Positions 5,076-5,890 of a DNA stretch of 5,890 nt are shown one piece after another (position 1 is the stretch's first letter; each line of letters opens with the position of its first letter). The position numbers were made by a program, and so were the translations under genes. The notes below the pieces were generated by a model that was given only the letters and a program-made list of their open reading frames with translations, was not told the DNA's origin and searched no databases. The stretch is from NCBI GenBank assembly GCA_938030645.1, contig CALHHQ010000232.1, positions 1 to 5,890 on the forward strand, given 5' to 3'. The DNA comes from an uncultured Rhizobiaceae group bacterium. Lineage in GTDB: Bacteria > Pseudomonadota > Alphaproteobacteria > Rhizobiales > Rhizobiaceae.

Positions 5076-5890
5076 ATGTTAGAAGGCATTCTTATTGGTC
5101 TGACGACCGCATTCACCCTTCAAAACATTGGTTTCGTAATCATGGGGTGTCTCGTCGGCACTTTCATTGGAATGCTGCCTGGCCTCGGCCCAATGTCAGC
5201 CATCGCATTGATGATACCAATTGCGGCCAGCTTGGAGCCATCTGCAGGAATTATTCTCATGGCTGCCGTCTATTACGGCGCTATTTTCGGCGGCTCAACG
5301 TCTTCGATTTTAATCAATGCCCCTGGAGTAGCGTCAACAGTGGCCACATCATTTGATGGCTATCCAATGGCGAAGTCTGGCAAAGCTGGGAAGGCATTGG
5401 CAATTGCTGCTTATTCTTCGTTTTCAGGAGGTGTGATCGCGGCCTTAATGCTTTTGGTGTCCGCTCCCTATCTCGCGTCGGTGTCGCTCTCGTTTCATTC
5501 GACGGACTATTTCGCACTCATGGTCTTGGGCCTTTCAGCCGTTGCAGCATTCGCGGGCAAAGGCGAAGTTTTGAAAGCCTTATTGATGACCGTTGTGGGC
5601 CTGATGCTCTCTACCGTTGGAACAGATCAAACCGTTGGTGTGCCACGGTTCACTTTGGGCATGATTGATTTGGTCGATGGCATTTCATTCCTTCTGCTTG
5701 TGATGGCAACATTCGCTTTGTCTGAAGCTCTCATGGCGATTGTCAAAAAAGTGGACGAGTCAAAGCGCGAAGAAGAACGCAAAGCTGCAGCCGAACTCGG
5801 TTCTATGAAAGTGAGCAAAGAAGAAGTGAAAGAAATGGTGCCTGTCATCGGTCGCTCTTCCGTTCTTGGTTTCTTGATCGGCGTTTTGCC
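5076..5890 (+). CDS. tctA: TctA: large membrane subunit of the tripartite tricarboxylate transporter (N-terminal half, truncated by window edge)
   Basis: Large channel-forming subunit that carries out ion-coupled uptake of the carboxylate delivered by TctC. 271 complete codons are visible out of about 500 usual for the family; the frame is open to the right edge. Signature motifs are excellent: GMLPGLGPMSAIALMIP (32-48), YYGAIFGGSTSSILINAPG (66-84), FDGYPMAKSGKAGKAL (93-108) and GVPRFTLGMIDLVDGISFL (188-206). Several hydrophobic helices are followed by a charged Lys/Glu-rich loop (about 224-253). The window ends in GFLIGVLP, the start of the second GxLPGxG motif, which mirrors the first and reflects the family's internal duplication. 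The ATG at 5076 lies three bases after the tctB stop. Its ribosome binding site (GGAG, 5065-5068) is inside the end of tctB, so translation is probably coupled. The rest of the gene lies outside the window, so integrity of the C-terminal half cannot be judged. Confidence 0.95.
   Translation, partial: MLEGILIGLTTAFTLQNIGFVIMGCLVGTFIGMLPGLGPMSAIALMIPIAASLEPSAGIILMAAVYYGAIFGGSTSSILINAPGVASTVATSFDGYPMAKSGKAGKALAIAAYSSFSGGVIAALMLLVSAPYLASVSLSFHSTDYFALMVLGLSAVAAFAGKGEVLKALLMTVVGLMLSTVGTDQTVGVPRFTLGMIDLVDGISFLLLVMATFALSEALMAIVKKVDESKREEERKAAAELGSMKVSKEEVKEMVPVIGRSSVLGFLIGVL

Noticed and set aside
4835..5356. 173-residue open frame on the plus strand overlapping tctB and tctA
   Set aside because: It is rich in Arg, His, Trp and Cys, has no recognisable domain, and runs in another frame through the highly conserved tctA motifs, so it is a shadow.

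Overview
The window holds one complete regulatory unit and most of a transport operon for small carboxylic acids, of the tripartite tricarboxylate transporter (TTT, TctCBA) type. On the minus strand lie a TctD-like OmpR-family response regulator and a TctE-like histidine kinase, overlapping by four bases. On the plus strand, divergent from them, lie an orphan ABC-type periplasmic binding protein, then tctC (periplasmic binding protein), tctB (small membrane subunit) and the first half of tctA (large membrane subunit), which runs off the right edge. The extreme left holds the 3' end of an unrecognised short coiled-coil gene, convergent with the kinase gene.

The protein style and moderate GC (roughly half by eye) suggest a proteobacterium, most likely a moderate-GC alphaproteobacterium. 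This is inferred from family resemblance only. No rRNA, tRNA, mobile element or CRISPR array is visible, and coding density is high.

Layout: 1-198 end of small gene (+); 223-1635 tctE (-); 1632-2297 tctD (-); 2298-2368 divergent control region with two adjacent short inverted repeats; 2369-3433 orphan binding protein (+); 3434-3522 leader with a -35-like element, an 11-bp-period direct repeat and a strong ribosome binding site; 3523-4497 tctC; 4528-4558 intrinsic-type hairpin plus T-run; 4614-5072 tctB; 5076-5890 tctA (partial).

Likely working model: the kinase senses a carboxylate, directly or through a periplasmic binding protein, and phosphorylates the regulator. The regulator then acts on the divergent region and on the direct repeat in front of tctC. 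TctC captures substrate and delivers it to the TctAB membrane complex, which is driven by an ion gradient. The hairpin after tctC would let the binding protein be made in excess over the membrane subunits. The main points of interest are the extra binding protein placed between sensor and transporter without any ABC permease or ATPase in view, the regulator-like direct repeat, and the internal terminator. All the protein families are known; no wholly new system is evident.
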